From: Anisakis pegreffii
Lineage: Eukaryota > Nematoda > Chromadorea > Rhabditida > Anisakidae
NCBI GenBank assembly: GCA_035041965.1
Contig: JAPYMA010000330.1
Location: 120,575 to 184,574, forward strand
Direction: 5' to 3'
DNA: 64,000 nt
The notes below the pieces were generated by a model, which saw nothing but the letters and a program-made list of their open reading frames with translations, had not been told where the DNA came from and did no database searches. Shown piece after piece: positions 17,560 to 30,500 of this stretch. Made by a program: the position numbers and the translations under genes. How positions within the stretch are numbered: the first letter of the stretch is position 1; each line of letters opens with the position of its first letter.

Positions 17560-20500
17560 TCAGTGCGCATTTTTTTCATTGTATTTTTTTAAATACTTCT
17601 CGTAATCACGTTGAAATTTTTTGGTATTCGCATCTCGTTGTATAACTTTTGTCGTTGCTAAATATTCTATCAGAGTGACATGCAAATATAAATATTGCAG
17701 TGTAGTTTGCACCGAATGCAAACGCTGTCGTCGAATTTCTTTTATTACCTGGAATTGTCTTCGTTCGAGGAGAGAAATTAATCGCGATTTTGTTCAACAA
17801 TATTCAAATGCTCTTCTCGAATAGCTAGTGAATGCTGAGAGTAGGTTTTTTTACTGACTGACAAGGATTTACTTCCCTATCGTCAATAACTATTTCATCA
17901 CAACCGCACTTGTTAAATGACAATAGTTATTTAATCATTCAACGTTAAAATCAGTCTCATCAGATACTTACTTAGTCTCTATATAGCTTATAGGCAATTC
18001 ATTATACAACGGTATCAAATCATTCAGTTGTTCAAGCACTTAGCCTTGTCCAATGAAGAAATTCAATACCACCGTGAACTAAAACCTAAACTTATGCCGA
18101 ATCACATCATCATATCAAAGACACTAATGATTTTCAGCTACCATCCGGATATGCTATATTCCGATGACTCTTATGATATATCACTCAAATAAATGAACGA
18201 AGCACTAAAAGAAAATGAATGAGTAAATTCAAAATACTCACATCCACAATCGATAAATTCCCTTCCATTGTAATTTTGTCGATAGCATATTCAATCGCGC
18301 AGTACGTTCCTGTACGACCGATTCCCGCAGAACAATGAACCACATAAGGACCAGTTGGTTGCTTTGACTTTAATCGTAAGATTAATTCGACTATTGGCAC
18401 GGCTGTTGCTGGTGCCACACGATCGGGCCAGTCACCCCATTTGTAATGAGTTAATTTATGCGTTTCATTACTGAAATCTCATTGATCTCCTTCAGTGCCT
18501 CAGTATTACCTCCTTCTTGATGATGGCGTAGAACCGAAACGTTGTTATTGTTGATTGATATCAATGAATAATTCCTGTTCACTGCACTGACACTAGTTGT
18601 AACAACATTATATTAATGCAATTCACTAATCGTGAGAATGGATGTACGAAGAAAGAATAGCGTCCCTTATCGAGACTTTTACTTCTTTTGGGGTATCGTT
18701 TATGTCCTCAATTGATAGCGATTACTATAGGAAATTATAGTCGACATTTGAGTTGATCATAACAAGTTGTGTGAAGTTTGATAGCATTCTAGGAGATCAT
18801 CAGAGACGACTTGAGGGTCACAAGGTTTCGATGTATCAACTTCACTGCACGCTCATCACACTCATCAAGCTTCAAGTCAGTAGTTGACAAAGACCCGTGA
18901 AGATCACCTACCTCATTTCAACAGAAAACGTATAACAAATAATTGTATCGACTGGTTTTTCTTTTTGTATATTTTTAATTTTGATATCACCAAATGTCAA
19001 CGTTTTACCAACTGAACTCGGATAATACTCTGCACACTTCGGTTCTCCATTTTCACATATATCACATAACATTATTATCGCTGTAACATTCTCCTAAAAT
19101 TATTTCCGTTAGTACCGAACAAACATTCATCGATGACAAAACCAACAATCTGACAGCACTGCTACATCAGAATACTCTCGGACGATCCCCGTCAATAACA
19201 CTTCTACAAAACACTACCTTCCATTGAATAGTTATTTTGAGTACAATGCAAAAACACATTCGAAAGTGAACCTTAAAAACCATTAGCCAAAAATCTTCAG
19301 CAGTCTCTTCAAGCGGTCCTTGCGTGCAAATATATTTACGTGATGACGGTAATATAACCCAATTAGCATGAATGTAATCGTTTTCTTTTGATCTCCCTTG
19401 TAATATAACACGTGTTTCATCCAAGCACAATACATCCATATACCTGCTTTCGGTTCAGTTATTCACATTTATTTGTTCATTCAGCTTTTCATATTAACAT
19501 TCAGTTGCGATTATGATGACTACAATTGAAAACAAGTGAATGTGCTTTTCAGTTCACGAAACTGTTTGAAGCAGTTATTCCAATGGATCAAGAGAATTCG
19601 CTTGGAAAAATTTCTCATTACTTGTGCTATGAATATTGCCGTTTATTTCCAGCTTTTACTGGAAATGATCAACCACACACAATTGTATTCAGTTAAACAA
19701 TGCTTGTTGACAATTCAATGAAACTAACGCAAAAAGTATTCGTCCTCAGATTATAGTTTAAAAGTGGACTAAATCAACGAAATGTTCTAATCACCAAATG
19801 GAACAAGTAGTAAAAGTACAAAATATATGAATATCCTATGAAGCTGATATCCACTAACCGATTTTTATTAGAATTTTTACTGAAATGATCCGTTGAGATT
19901 GTTTTAGGTAAAAATTTTCTGATAGTACCGAACTCTTTGAGCAGTGGTCTGAGTCCCTTTTGACAACAAGAGCAAACCCATTTTTGTGCACGATTGCATT
20001 TGGCAGTGCTCGGTATAAGAGTTGCTGATGCGTCGGGTGTTTTATTCGTTGAACTCATCACTAAAATCCATTTACTTAACTCGTTTATTCCTATTACTAT
20101 GTGGAACGACCGATTTATCGAGCATTTTACAAATCAACATTTGTTCAGCCATCTTTTTTTACTTCATCATTTTTTGCGCTCTCACCAAGAACCATTAATC
20201 AGCCGGATATATTGAACTATCAACCTGTAAAGTTGAACTGAAACCTTCAGTAATATAGAAATGTGAACTAACTTGAATCGGCCTCATCCGTTTCTTTAGT
20301 GACTTCATCACGAATATAAGTTCGTGCTCTTTGGCGTTGCTTAAATCTTCATAAACATTTAATGTTGAAATGGTTACCATTGTTATTGTCATTATGATTA
20401 TTAGTATTATTATTGCCAGCAATTCTATTATTATTATTCACCAATTTTAATAATTACTCCGCTTTACTTCACTAACAATTAATGGATATGAATGTAAATT

Positions 20501-21428
20501 CGTCTAACAAGAATTATCTTGTAACTGAAATGAAAACAGATGAATAAAATCCACAATAGCAGATCGGAAACGCCAATAACAAACCCCCAGATTCCTCAAT
20601 CTTTGCAAATCTTTCGTCCGTTTCTTCGATTCGGCACTGTAAAATGAAATGCTTCTTTGAACCCACCAAAGAGCAAACTAAGTGATTGTTCCAAGTGCAG
20701 AACATTAAAGAAGATCGCATTAGGAAAGGCATTAATGATACTGATAAATAGAGCAGTGTACGTTGCGGTGAGACCTGATTGATAAAGCAGCTGAGATAAA
20801 ATGAGATGACGATAACAGATTATTCAACGGAATTTTTATCATTTTTCAAACATGAATCATGATCATCTTTGCTGCAGTCACTAAATATTCCGTTTTGAAG
20901 CATCAATCACTTAAACAAACTTACAACGGTTTTCTTCGCGTGACCACTTCACGACTAGCTGAAATAAGCAAATTTGAAAGTGTCATGAAGATAATCTTCG
21001 AATATGATGAAGTAAACGCGATGACAACAAACAAAACAATCTCAAAGTGCTCAACAAATGGCATAAACACGCACAATAAGTAAGTGTAAATGAATAAACA
21101 AATGAATAAAAAATATGAAACAATTAAAGTAATGTACAAGTTTCTGTTATACAAGTTACCGCTTCTTCACTGGCACCACTTCTTACTCGACTCTTCCTAT
21201 TACGCTTGTTTTTAAACTGAAAGTGAGAAATTGTTAAAAACGATGAATTTGTTGATCGTCTTCACTTGTTCAATTGAAATCAGCATGAATTTCTTAGCGA
21301 ACGAATAATATGATGTAGCGAAATTATTGGGTTGAAAAGACAAATTGATAACTTTGCATTACAATTTTTACCTTTTTGGTTAAGTCCTCACGTGTTCCCG
21401 TTTTTAAGCGTCCACTTTTTGGTTTCAT
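17560..21428 (-). CDS. Non-receptor protein tyrosine phosphatase
   Basis: A classical cysteine PTP that hydrolyses phosphotyrosine. Eight exons join in perfect phase into 384 residues: 21428-21372, 21216-21160, 20339-20273, 20060-19859, 19443-19272, 19093-18912, 18470-18242, 17748-17560. The N-terminus is Lys/Arg-rich (MKPKSGRLKTG, then NKRNRKSRVRSG). The catalytic domain follows in order: NDYIHANWV, YICTQGPLEETAEDFW, NVTAIIMLC, WGDWPDR (WPD loop with general-acid Asp), VVHCSAGIGRTG (P-loop with Cys nucleophile and Arg) and RRQRLHSVQTTLQYLYLH (Q-loop). All key residues are intact. No signal peptide or membrane segment is seen, so it is cytosolic or nuclear. Small basic-tailed PTPs of this layout form a large, largely sperm-expressed family in nematodes. 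The third exon has a weaker acceptor (GATTTAAG). An alternative start is the ATG at 20058, two bases after an acceptor. Confidence 0.92.
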
Positions 21429-21774
21429 TCTTGTTTAAATATTGAAAATTTTCTGATATCTGCAGATGATAAATCATCAAGGAACTGAACCTCTCATGAT
21501 ATTTCATAATGCATAACTCAAGTTGCTGTATGACTCACGTTAACAAAATGACGACAACGAGATGGAATCGACCGAGAATCGGCAAGCCAATCGTAAACAA
21601 TGATCGATTAATTGCAATAGCTGCCGATTTATGTTACACATGACCACATAAATAAGATCATTTCTACTTGCAAATCGAGCGGTTGTTTTGTTGATGGCTG
21701 TTTTGAGCGAGCGGTTTTGAGCGATCGGCGGAATATTTATTTTGTAGAGTTATGATTATTTATTGGATTAGTAT

Positions 21775-24368
21775 TTGGCTACGTTTAATTATGCAAAGTA
21801 TTCACGGCAACTGATTAAATATTCGGTTGTGTTCACTTGGCCTGCTCGCCTAGCCAGCGGGGTGGCGTCAATCAAGGCTAAAACAGTGCGAACGGAAACG
21901 CAAGCATTGTGGCCAGCAACGTTACAAACGTTTGATATCCCGGCCAATCCAGGTAATAAGATCGTTTCTGTGTTGACGACTGCATGTAAATAAAAATTAA
22001 TTTTAAATGAACACTTAACAATCACAGTTATCAATCAGCATCACATAGTCATTTACATATCAGGACAAGTTGATGATTGATATCAGTAAATATTTCAGAA
22101 ACAACTGAAAAGTACGATGGTTGGTGGAACCATTCGCTTAGACACGTTATACTTCATAGTGAATCAAGACAACGACTGAAATGGCGGCAGTCGCCCTTCC
22201 GGACCAACATCTCTTCACTACAATTAATAACTGGACTTTGATTAGATTTTTCCGCATAAGGGGTTGTTAGCTGATGAGTTCAGTATGCTGTTTCATCAAT
22301 TCGCTGGTGAGATGAAATTTTTTGAAATTGTGAGATGAATTGATAAATTTCAAATTTATTTTGAAATGAGAAGCCAACATATCTAATCGAGTTTCCCTGA
22401 GAATTTCGAAATCTCAATTAGTTTTCTGTGAACAGTATTCGTCGTTTGAGTTCATTTTGCAACCTTTTAGAGGCGAGCATTGAAATTTGGAGAGTGAGGT
22501 GCGGGGAATGGAGAGGGAATTGTGCAGTTTAAAAGGCAAAATCGGAGAAGAAAACCTGAGGATGCGAGGGGAACTAACTGTACTTGACATAAATGTATCT
22601 GGGAATAGGCTGACGTTGAAAGACATCGTACACGCTCGTGATATTTGTCAGCAGCATAAAAGATGAGATTCTCCGTTATGGATCATAATTAAATATGCAA
22701 TTTTCGACTACACTACCATTTTATTTCGTATTCCTTAAAGAATTCCAATTCTTTTCACAATAACTTCTTTTACCTTCGCCAATTTGATCGACTCCAACAA
22801 TTAATTTATAAATAGCTACTCGATTGACCACTTTCAATCAGTTCATAATCTTACTTTGTCGTGCTGCAATTTATTTTTTACGAACATTATTTCTGCTTCA
22901 AAATCACTACCAACTTTCATTTTCCAATAATTATTTTTCACGCTGCCAGTAATATTGTTCGTTTTTCTCGTTCCTCGCTCTCAATTATTACTCCATATGA
23001 GTTGTATTTCCTTTTTTGCAGTGCCTGCCAATTCCAATACTTTTGATTATTTCTTCGAATTATGTTTTTTCTTGAACTAAAAAATGTTTTGCAATCAGCA
23101 TGAATGTCTCATATTCATGTTACGCATTATGAAATGACCGAGATTATGAATATTTGAAACAAGCCATGAATTTACATACATAATTTCGATTTCGAATTGT
23201 GGATTAAATCAAAACTCCGACAGGGCTTAACGATACAGCACCGTTTTGTGCGGACAATATGCGACAATCTCGAGCATAGTTGAATAGAGTTTATTCGGAA
23301 TAGCAATGAATATTATAGCGATAAACTGTCATAATATTAAACGATGGCATAAAATAGGAATAATAAACGGATAAAATATGGTCGATTTAAACTTCAAAGA
23401 CATAAATTTGCCTTCAGAGTCTACATCGATTTACCTAAATCAATTAAAACGGTGCATTCTAAAAGGCATACCTGCCTTAAAAGTCGAATTAGAAACAAAC
23501 TTCCAAAAGAGGCATCATACTTGCCAAATGGACGAAAAAGAAAACGAAAAAAAACTCCACAAACGAAGAAAAACAAATTAGTAAACGAACAATGATCATC
23601 AAACAAAAATAAACGTATTAAATGATTAATGAAGATATTTAAATCAAATAAAATAATACAGCGAATGTACATAGAATTTCGTATTTGTCGTACATTTACA
23701 TTCACTGCAATCGCTTTTCTCAAAAAAAAAATACCACAGTGGAGCTCGACGATAGCGTTAAAAAGAATTGCACGCTTCAAAAAATACTCATTTAGTTTAA
23801 TACAGAAATAAATATTCGGATTTATCATCCGAACGAACAACAGAGTCCCATCATTATGAAACGCTATAAAAATATAATGAATAAACTAATAAAATCCTCT
23901 CCACCAAAGTATTTCCATAATATATAGACACAAACAATAATCGATGAACAAAAAACAGGATGAACACACACAGATAGTAATAATCACTATAAAATATTTC
24001 ACCATCAATTAAAAAAATAGCACAGAACGCAGAAGGAAGACCTTTCGCATCAACCAGAAGATGCAATATAGACAGATGGTAACAATAAACCTATGTGAAT
24101 TACCCTCTATTAGCAGTAATATTATCCTCTATTAGCATTATACTGATTAGACTTGAATTCCACTTTGTTTACAGTGGTAATAAGACAGGAGAGTGAACTG
24201 ATTCTGAGTTGAAACTTAACAATCGAAGTGTGTTCTGCTATAGGACGTGACTCTGTTGATTGTGATGAACCGAATCATCCTCAAATTGAACCACGAACAA
24301 ACCGTAAAGATGTGGAATCGAATGAGACAAAAAGCCCGCAAAATGGTGTTACCAATAAACGAACGTAA
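21775..24368 (+). CDS. Unrecognised plus-strand gene with a YDGWW motif (partial model)
   Basis: Three coding-like pieces share phase 1: about 21775-21952 (ends DIPANP plus donor G|GTAATAAG), 22099 onward (acceptor TATTTCAG, reads TTEKYDGWWNHSLRHVILH), and 24244-24368 (acceptor GCTATAG, reads DSVDCDEPNHPQIEPRTNRK, stop TAA at 24366). The middle exon either splices at 22158 (A|GTGAATC, phase 1, matching the last exon) or reads to a TGA at 22239. KYDGWWN is reminiscent of the YDGWYNN that opens the peroxidase-like domain of dual oxidases, but that is one short match and I do not assign the family. The 5' start is not found. The first piece is GC-rich relative to its surroundings. Confidence 0.4.
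22242..24243. other. Probable intron or spacer with weak ORFs
   Basis: A plus ORF at 23378-23581 (MVDLNFKDINLPSES..., ending Lys/Arg-rich) and an antisense 139-codon ORF at 23421-23840 overlap. Neither shows a domain, and the A-rich composition makes chance openness likely. Confidence 0.35.
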
Positions 24369-27300
24369 TCAATCCCGTGCAAATACTGTCGATAAACGAT
24401 CAGTCAATAACAATAAAATTCGGCCTAAATAAATTCTGAAATTCAACAACAAATGGCTGGAATGAACAATAATCAGATTCTATTCGCTGATTGGAACTTC
24501 GCATAGAGCATTTATAACGACACAACAATAAACAAATAGAGGAACAAAACAGAAACAAATGTCACTATGATAGACTTTGAAATGATTAACAAATTCAACA
24601 ATATTTCTTATGAGTTTGAGCCCTACAAAGGAAATGTGTGCAAAAGATAAGAACAAGCGCAATAAATATGTGTCACCCGAAAATATACGGATATTTGATT
24701 CAACCAAATAAAATTCTTGTATCGGTTAATCCTGGAAGATCAACCGTTCTAAACTATAGAATCTGATGAAATCAGCTGAATAACTGTATCAAAAGTAATA
24801 TGCACATATATTCAGATAAAATATCCTATCTTAAAATCACTCCTATTTAATGAAATTTCTACTCTCATAGATGCCTGGATATAGGCTATCTAATCATGGA
24901 AGTGCTCGAAAAAGGGGTAATAATAGAAAACATTTCAATAAAATTCTAAAACGTAGCAAATGAAGCATAAGAAGTGTGAAGTAAGAATCAGCGGCGATAC
25001 AACTGTGAACGATTCTTAGAAGTTCATTAGAAGTGTCTTGAAAGAGAACGGGAGGTGTTCACATAGAGCCATTGAGTTGAATTGAAATGAAATGGGTCGG
25101 TGTGGCACGAGAACGCATTTTGGATGTTAATGCTCATTCTTAGTCAAAAATCGCAGAAATATGTATCATTGATAATTTAATTAATTTCTACGAAATATCA
25201 AATTGAAGAGGAGAACGGGACTCACAAAATCAACGGAATCAAGTGTAAAATATCACCTAAATATTTTGCTGTGCATAATTCATCAACAGGCTCGAAGTTT
25301 TTTGAACAAATTTTTCTAGCAGACCATTCACATAATTTTAATTGAACTATTGATGGGAAACACTAGAGACGATACAAGACGAACGAACAAATGAAACATT
25401 GCAAAATGGAAAACAGCGAGAAAATTGGACAGTAGAGGAACGAAGATACAGTAACATATTATTGTCGGAGAAAAAAAAACAAATCAACAATTTTTTTGTT
25501 GGTTATATCAAGAAATTTTTCACTTTTTTTTTGCCGACAGACACAATAGCTGGCATATATGATACGTAATATGAGCATTGGTATGTGTATTTGTGTGTGG
25601 GTGGGTGGGTATGTATGTGTGCGTTTTGAAATGATGGAAAGAGTATGGGAACGAGAGACGATTGGAGACAAAAAATTCATAAGAAAAATGATAATGAAAA
25701 AATTTATATGGTGATGTAGAGCAGTCAGTCGGTTAGGTGAATTTTGAAAAAAAAACGAAAATAGAGGATATTTTTGTTGTTGAGGATGAACGAAGGAAAC
25801 GAATGGAATATAACAGAAAAACGGCTGGATGACGATGCATCAACAGTTGTAGACAGCTGACAATTGATTAAACGATAGGCGAATAACACCATTTGATACG
25901 GGCATAAGTATACCTGTTAAACCAATCGAATAGAAACTCACATCGGTAAATAACTGAGAAAAATCGATCATGAACATTCAATATTGAGGTTGTAATTTGG
26001 TACATGATACTATTTCTCCATGACGACACCAAAAAGAATAAGTTTTTTAGCTGAACAAGGTGATAAATATGCTTATTGATTATTTACTCATGACGAGAAA
26101 AGCGTTTCAATCAAGGCAGAAAACAGAAAAACCCTCAACTCTAAATTATCAATTCTCAAAATTTGAAAGAATACTTGGAATAATCCTGTAGAATGATCGG
26201 AACGGCTATTGATGATGAATGTAATACTACTGATAATGCTGCTGATGTAATATAATATATTTGATTAATCAACAACCATTTGGAAAAAGAATAATGAGAA
26301 AAGCTGATAAAATCGATAATATCATAATGATGACCGAATGATCTCCAAATTCCGGAGATAACTAAAAACAAGACTGATGAAGAGAATTTGATAACGAAGA
26401 TGATGATGATATACTGATATTCATTCGTTGATGAAACAAATCAGAGAGGTACAAAGGGTGTTATCAAATGAAGGAGATGGACGGGATTGAAGAAAGTAAA
26501 GCAATGGAGGAGGGTGTGATGCATGAAGACCGATCTAAAACAAACAGGGAAAAGTATTGTTGGTTGATGAGCGAAGAAACAAATCAATCAGAAACAAACA
26601 GATAATAACAACTAAATGAAACAATATAAACTCTGAAATATTTGTAAAAACGAACAACGTAACGACTCAAACAACAAAACAACCAAACGAATAGAATATC
26701 TCAACTAGTTGCGTACTTCCGTTTCGGTAATGTTTCAGCTGATAACCGTTTAACAGCAACACAAATTAACGAGAAACAACCATGAAATTAGCCTCTGATC
26801 GATCACAGAAACGTTACTATCGAATTCATAAATTTACTGCAACAAATACAGCTATGATTTATAATGTGTGCCATCGAAACGACTATTAACTGATCCATCC
26901 CGTTAATAACACAGCCAGTGACATAAAATTTAAAATATAAACATAACAGCCAAGTATAACAAACAAAATCTGAATGAAGTTAAAAAAACAATTCATCTAC
27001 TTATGAACATTGCGAATAACAGTTAAATTGGCAAAACGAGGGAATAAATACACGGAAAATACTCTCGCTGAAAGATAAAACTTTTCATCAAAATATACTC
27101 TAAACCAGAACGCGACATATGAATGAGAATACATACATTCACGACGATAACATACCCATTATTCATCTTATTCTCACATACCCATATACTCTCTTCTTAT
27201 ATTTCAACAATTATCACCCTTTCGTTTCTCCTATCAAATTTCCATCTTTTTTCGAACACTAATTGGAATCATATCCATTCAAGTTTCACTCAGGCGATAT

Positions 27301-27527
27301 TTTGACAGAAACAGCAAGATCCAAAGGGACGTCAATTTAATGACGTGGCGCATTTGTTCAGTAGAAAGTACTGTAAAGGAAAATAAAGCACATTAAATTC
27401 CATAGAAATTGAAGAGCAGATGGATATGTGTAAAGATTTCCTGAAATTGCACGGACAAACTATCTGTAACAAAGATAGATCTGAATAAAATTTGAAAGAA
27501 ACGGTTTGACAAAGAAAGATAATTCCC
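24369..27527. other. Intergenic, A/G-rich, no gene seen
   Basis: Purine-rich plus strand with many ATGA/AACAA stretches and a GT/GGGT simple-repeat patch near 25580-25620. I found no pair of splice sites around a convincing frame. Confidence 0.5.
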
Positions 27528-30500
27528 TCAAAATTGTGTATTAACTGTTATATTAGACTCTTCATCAGGTGTTGCTTCATTATTCAAAACACCACCAGTA
27601 GGACTCAACGCTGGTTTCGGTAAAACTCTCTTCACTTTCGTTGGATCAGCGGCCATTGCTAATCCATTATCCAATAATACACGGTCAATTCGTATGGCCT
27701 AAAACAACGATTCGAATAACAATCGCACGATTACTTCGCACAATCAACATATAACCAACAAACAAACAAACCATATCGTTTTCATCAGTCGTGAATAGTT
27801 CCACCATAGGCGTTCCATCATCTACATTATATCCCACAACGAATGCTTCGACGACTCGTCCCATTGCTAACTGCTGGAAAGTTTGTATGGCTGCGTCACT
27901 CCACGTTGACGATCCTGTAATCAAAACACTGTAAATATTCACTTTTGAATGATAACTTGAATGTTTCGAACAGTTCACCTATATTGTCACATTTGATCTC
28001 CTCAGAAGTTACACGAGTAAGCTCTCAATGACTTATGTAAATTACGTTACAACATAGTGCATAATTTTTACACACTTTATAAATCAACTGAAATGAGACC
28101 AAATTAAAAGAACGAACCATCAGCAGGTTGCACATGTGCTATGTAGCATTCCGTGGCTTGGAACGGCAACGTCATAAAATCTGTTCTAAAATTTAAATTC
28201 ATTCATTTACAACAAATATGCGATTTCACTTCAAACAAACAACCGAACGAATGCATACCTGATTTGTCGAAGATCCGCTCTTGGAATCCTTGAGTATCCA
28301 CCATAATCCACAAATCTGACCAAAACTTCATCTTGATCCTCATCATACATAACTGTTACTGCGCGATACCAGCCACCACACGCAGGTGCAACACATAACA
28401 ATCCTGCTTAAACATTCCCATTATTCTTAACACCGATCCATCAACATATTTCTGGCATGATAACACAACTATGAACATCAATAACAACAACATCGTAAAT
28501 ACCAACTTTCACATGGTTTTGGCAGATCAGGAATACCAGTGGTCTGACTATATATGGCCAACATGTAATAATCTAGTCGTTGCAAAGAAGTGAACGAAGG
28601 ATGTGTTATTTGTTGAATGAAGAAATGTCCTGCGTCCACCACTGACGACACCACCACTTGACATCGTGTACCCTCGGGCAACGACAACTGCAACTGTCAA
28701 TCACTAGTACCCGTTAGTACAATATCATCTATCATACAACGAGAGTAAATCAAAAGAAATCGATCAAAGCAGCTCTTCGATTATGCACTGCATCAAATTT
28801 CACTTGACAATATATTTGGTGATGATGATCGTAATGATCATATGAGAACAAACTTGTCAAATTACCGCTGAAAGCATGACAGTTTCGAAACAAACTGAAT
28901 GAAATGTATGCAAAAAGAGTGATGACAGATACAAAAATGTTTTATTTTATCCAAAAAGAATCAAATAATTCACTTCGTTTAGTACCCATTCACCACAACT
29001 GATGATAATGATAATGAATACATCATCATGAATCTACGTATTGTGATAATCAATCAAAGAATTACAGTTTCCTAGATGGAATCAATGCAAAATTTTGTTA
29101 CTGAAGATGTATTCATAATTCGAAATAGCACAATGATAATAAAATAATCGATCGAATCAATCAACTTATGTTAATCACATTATCAATGCTGCATGGACGT
29201 TAGATGAGTTAGTTAATCAAATGTTAGTATTTCAATGAAGAATGTTAGTGGTCAATGCTGCTTAAGGCAATAAATGCACACATCTTCATAATACAATCAT
29301 ATAATTGTAGGCTAATCTAAATATTGACTATTCATATTGAAAAGATAAGAGACTTGTAATTTCAAAGAATGATTGATTATAATAATAAAACAAAAAATAA
29401 ATGATTATACTTGTGTGGGTTGTGTACCGAACAATTCAGCCGCTGGTGAAGGTATAGGTGGTGGAAGGACTGGCTCAAGATTCAGTTCTGGGAATCGACT
29501 CGCTGGGAAACGACGACGTAACATTTGAAGGCATTTGTTGATATTCTCTCGTGGTCCTTCTACTGTGCAAATTTGGTGCGTGTCCAACTAAAACTTAACA
29601 TTATTTCACGGAGAATATATATGATTATGATTCAGCAATTTAACACTTCTTAGATATCATTTTAAAAAATCATAAATAATATAAAGAAAGAAACATTGCG
29701 ATAAAAAGAAAAAATTCGTTTCTCAGATAAACATACCCTGGAACAATTGAAATCAAAGATAACTACTGAGATGATAACAGATTTACCTTATTCGGTGTGT
29801 GATGAGGACGGATAATCATTTTGACGTTCGTTCGCGTACAAAGTTCCTTAAAAACATCAATGCCATATACAAACTGGTTGATGCCAGACAAAACGATTCA
29901 CAATGACAAAAGAACAGAAACAACACAACAAATCTGCTTCAAGTAGATACCTTAATCGTTTTTCCTTTGATTCCGATGATGAGTCCGACCAGAGAGTTGG
30001 GTATTTCGAATTCATACATATGTCGGATTTCACCCTCTTGACCAGCCTCGTCTGCCGGACTCATCGAGGAGGCTAGACCTCCGGTGGCACGTCCACTATC
30101 CTGCGAACCCTACAAAATTGCAAACTCAGAAATACGAACGTTAATCATTTCATCCTTTTTGATATACATATGCATCCTTAAGAACAAAATCCCAAAGAAT
30201 TCAACAAACTAATTTTACATCTAATACTTAGATTCTTGGTAATTACCTGGTTGAATGATGATATTTGAAATGAATCAAAAGGATGCAATCGAATTCTTAT
30301 GGCTTTAAAGATTGATAATTTTGCAGTACAATTACAAAAAAGACGAACTGACAGAAAGATCGTGAAAACAGAAATGAAAAAGGAATACAGTAGATGTATA
30401 TTTCGTTCATGAAACCGTACTTGAATATCAATGAACTGTGTGCTAAATAAAAGATGTTTAAGAATCTGAAATCTTGTGGCATGACCTTACGTGCTATACC

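Noticed and set aside
17418..17824. Plus ORFs over the end of the tyrosine phosphatase
   Set aside because: The minus strand carries the conserved Q-loop exon in phase; the plus frames are shadows.
20514..20732. Possible extra exon of the tyrosine phosphatase (about 20590-20640)
   Set aside because: It has both splice sites, but its 52-base length breaks the phase; skipping it gives a perfect reading.
27123..27305. Hydrophobic plus ORF of 60 codons
   Set aside because: Low-complexity Ser/Thr/Ile/Phe from T/C-rich sequence; no splice or conservation cue.
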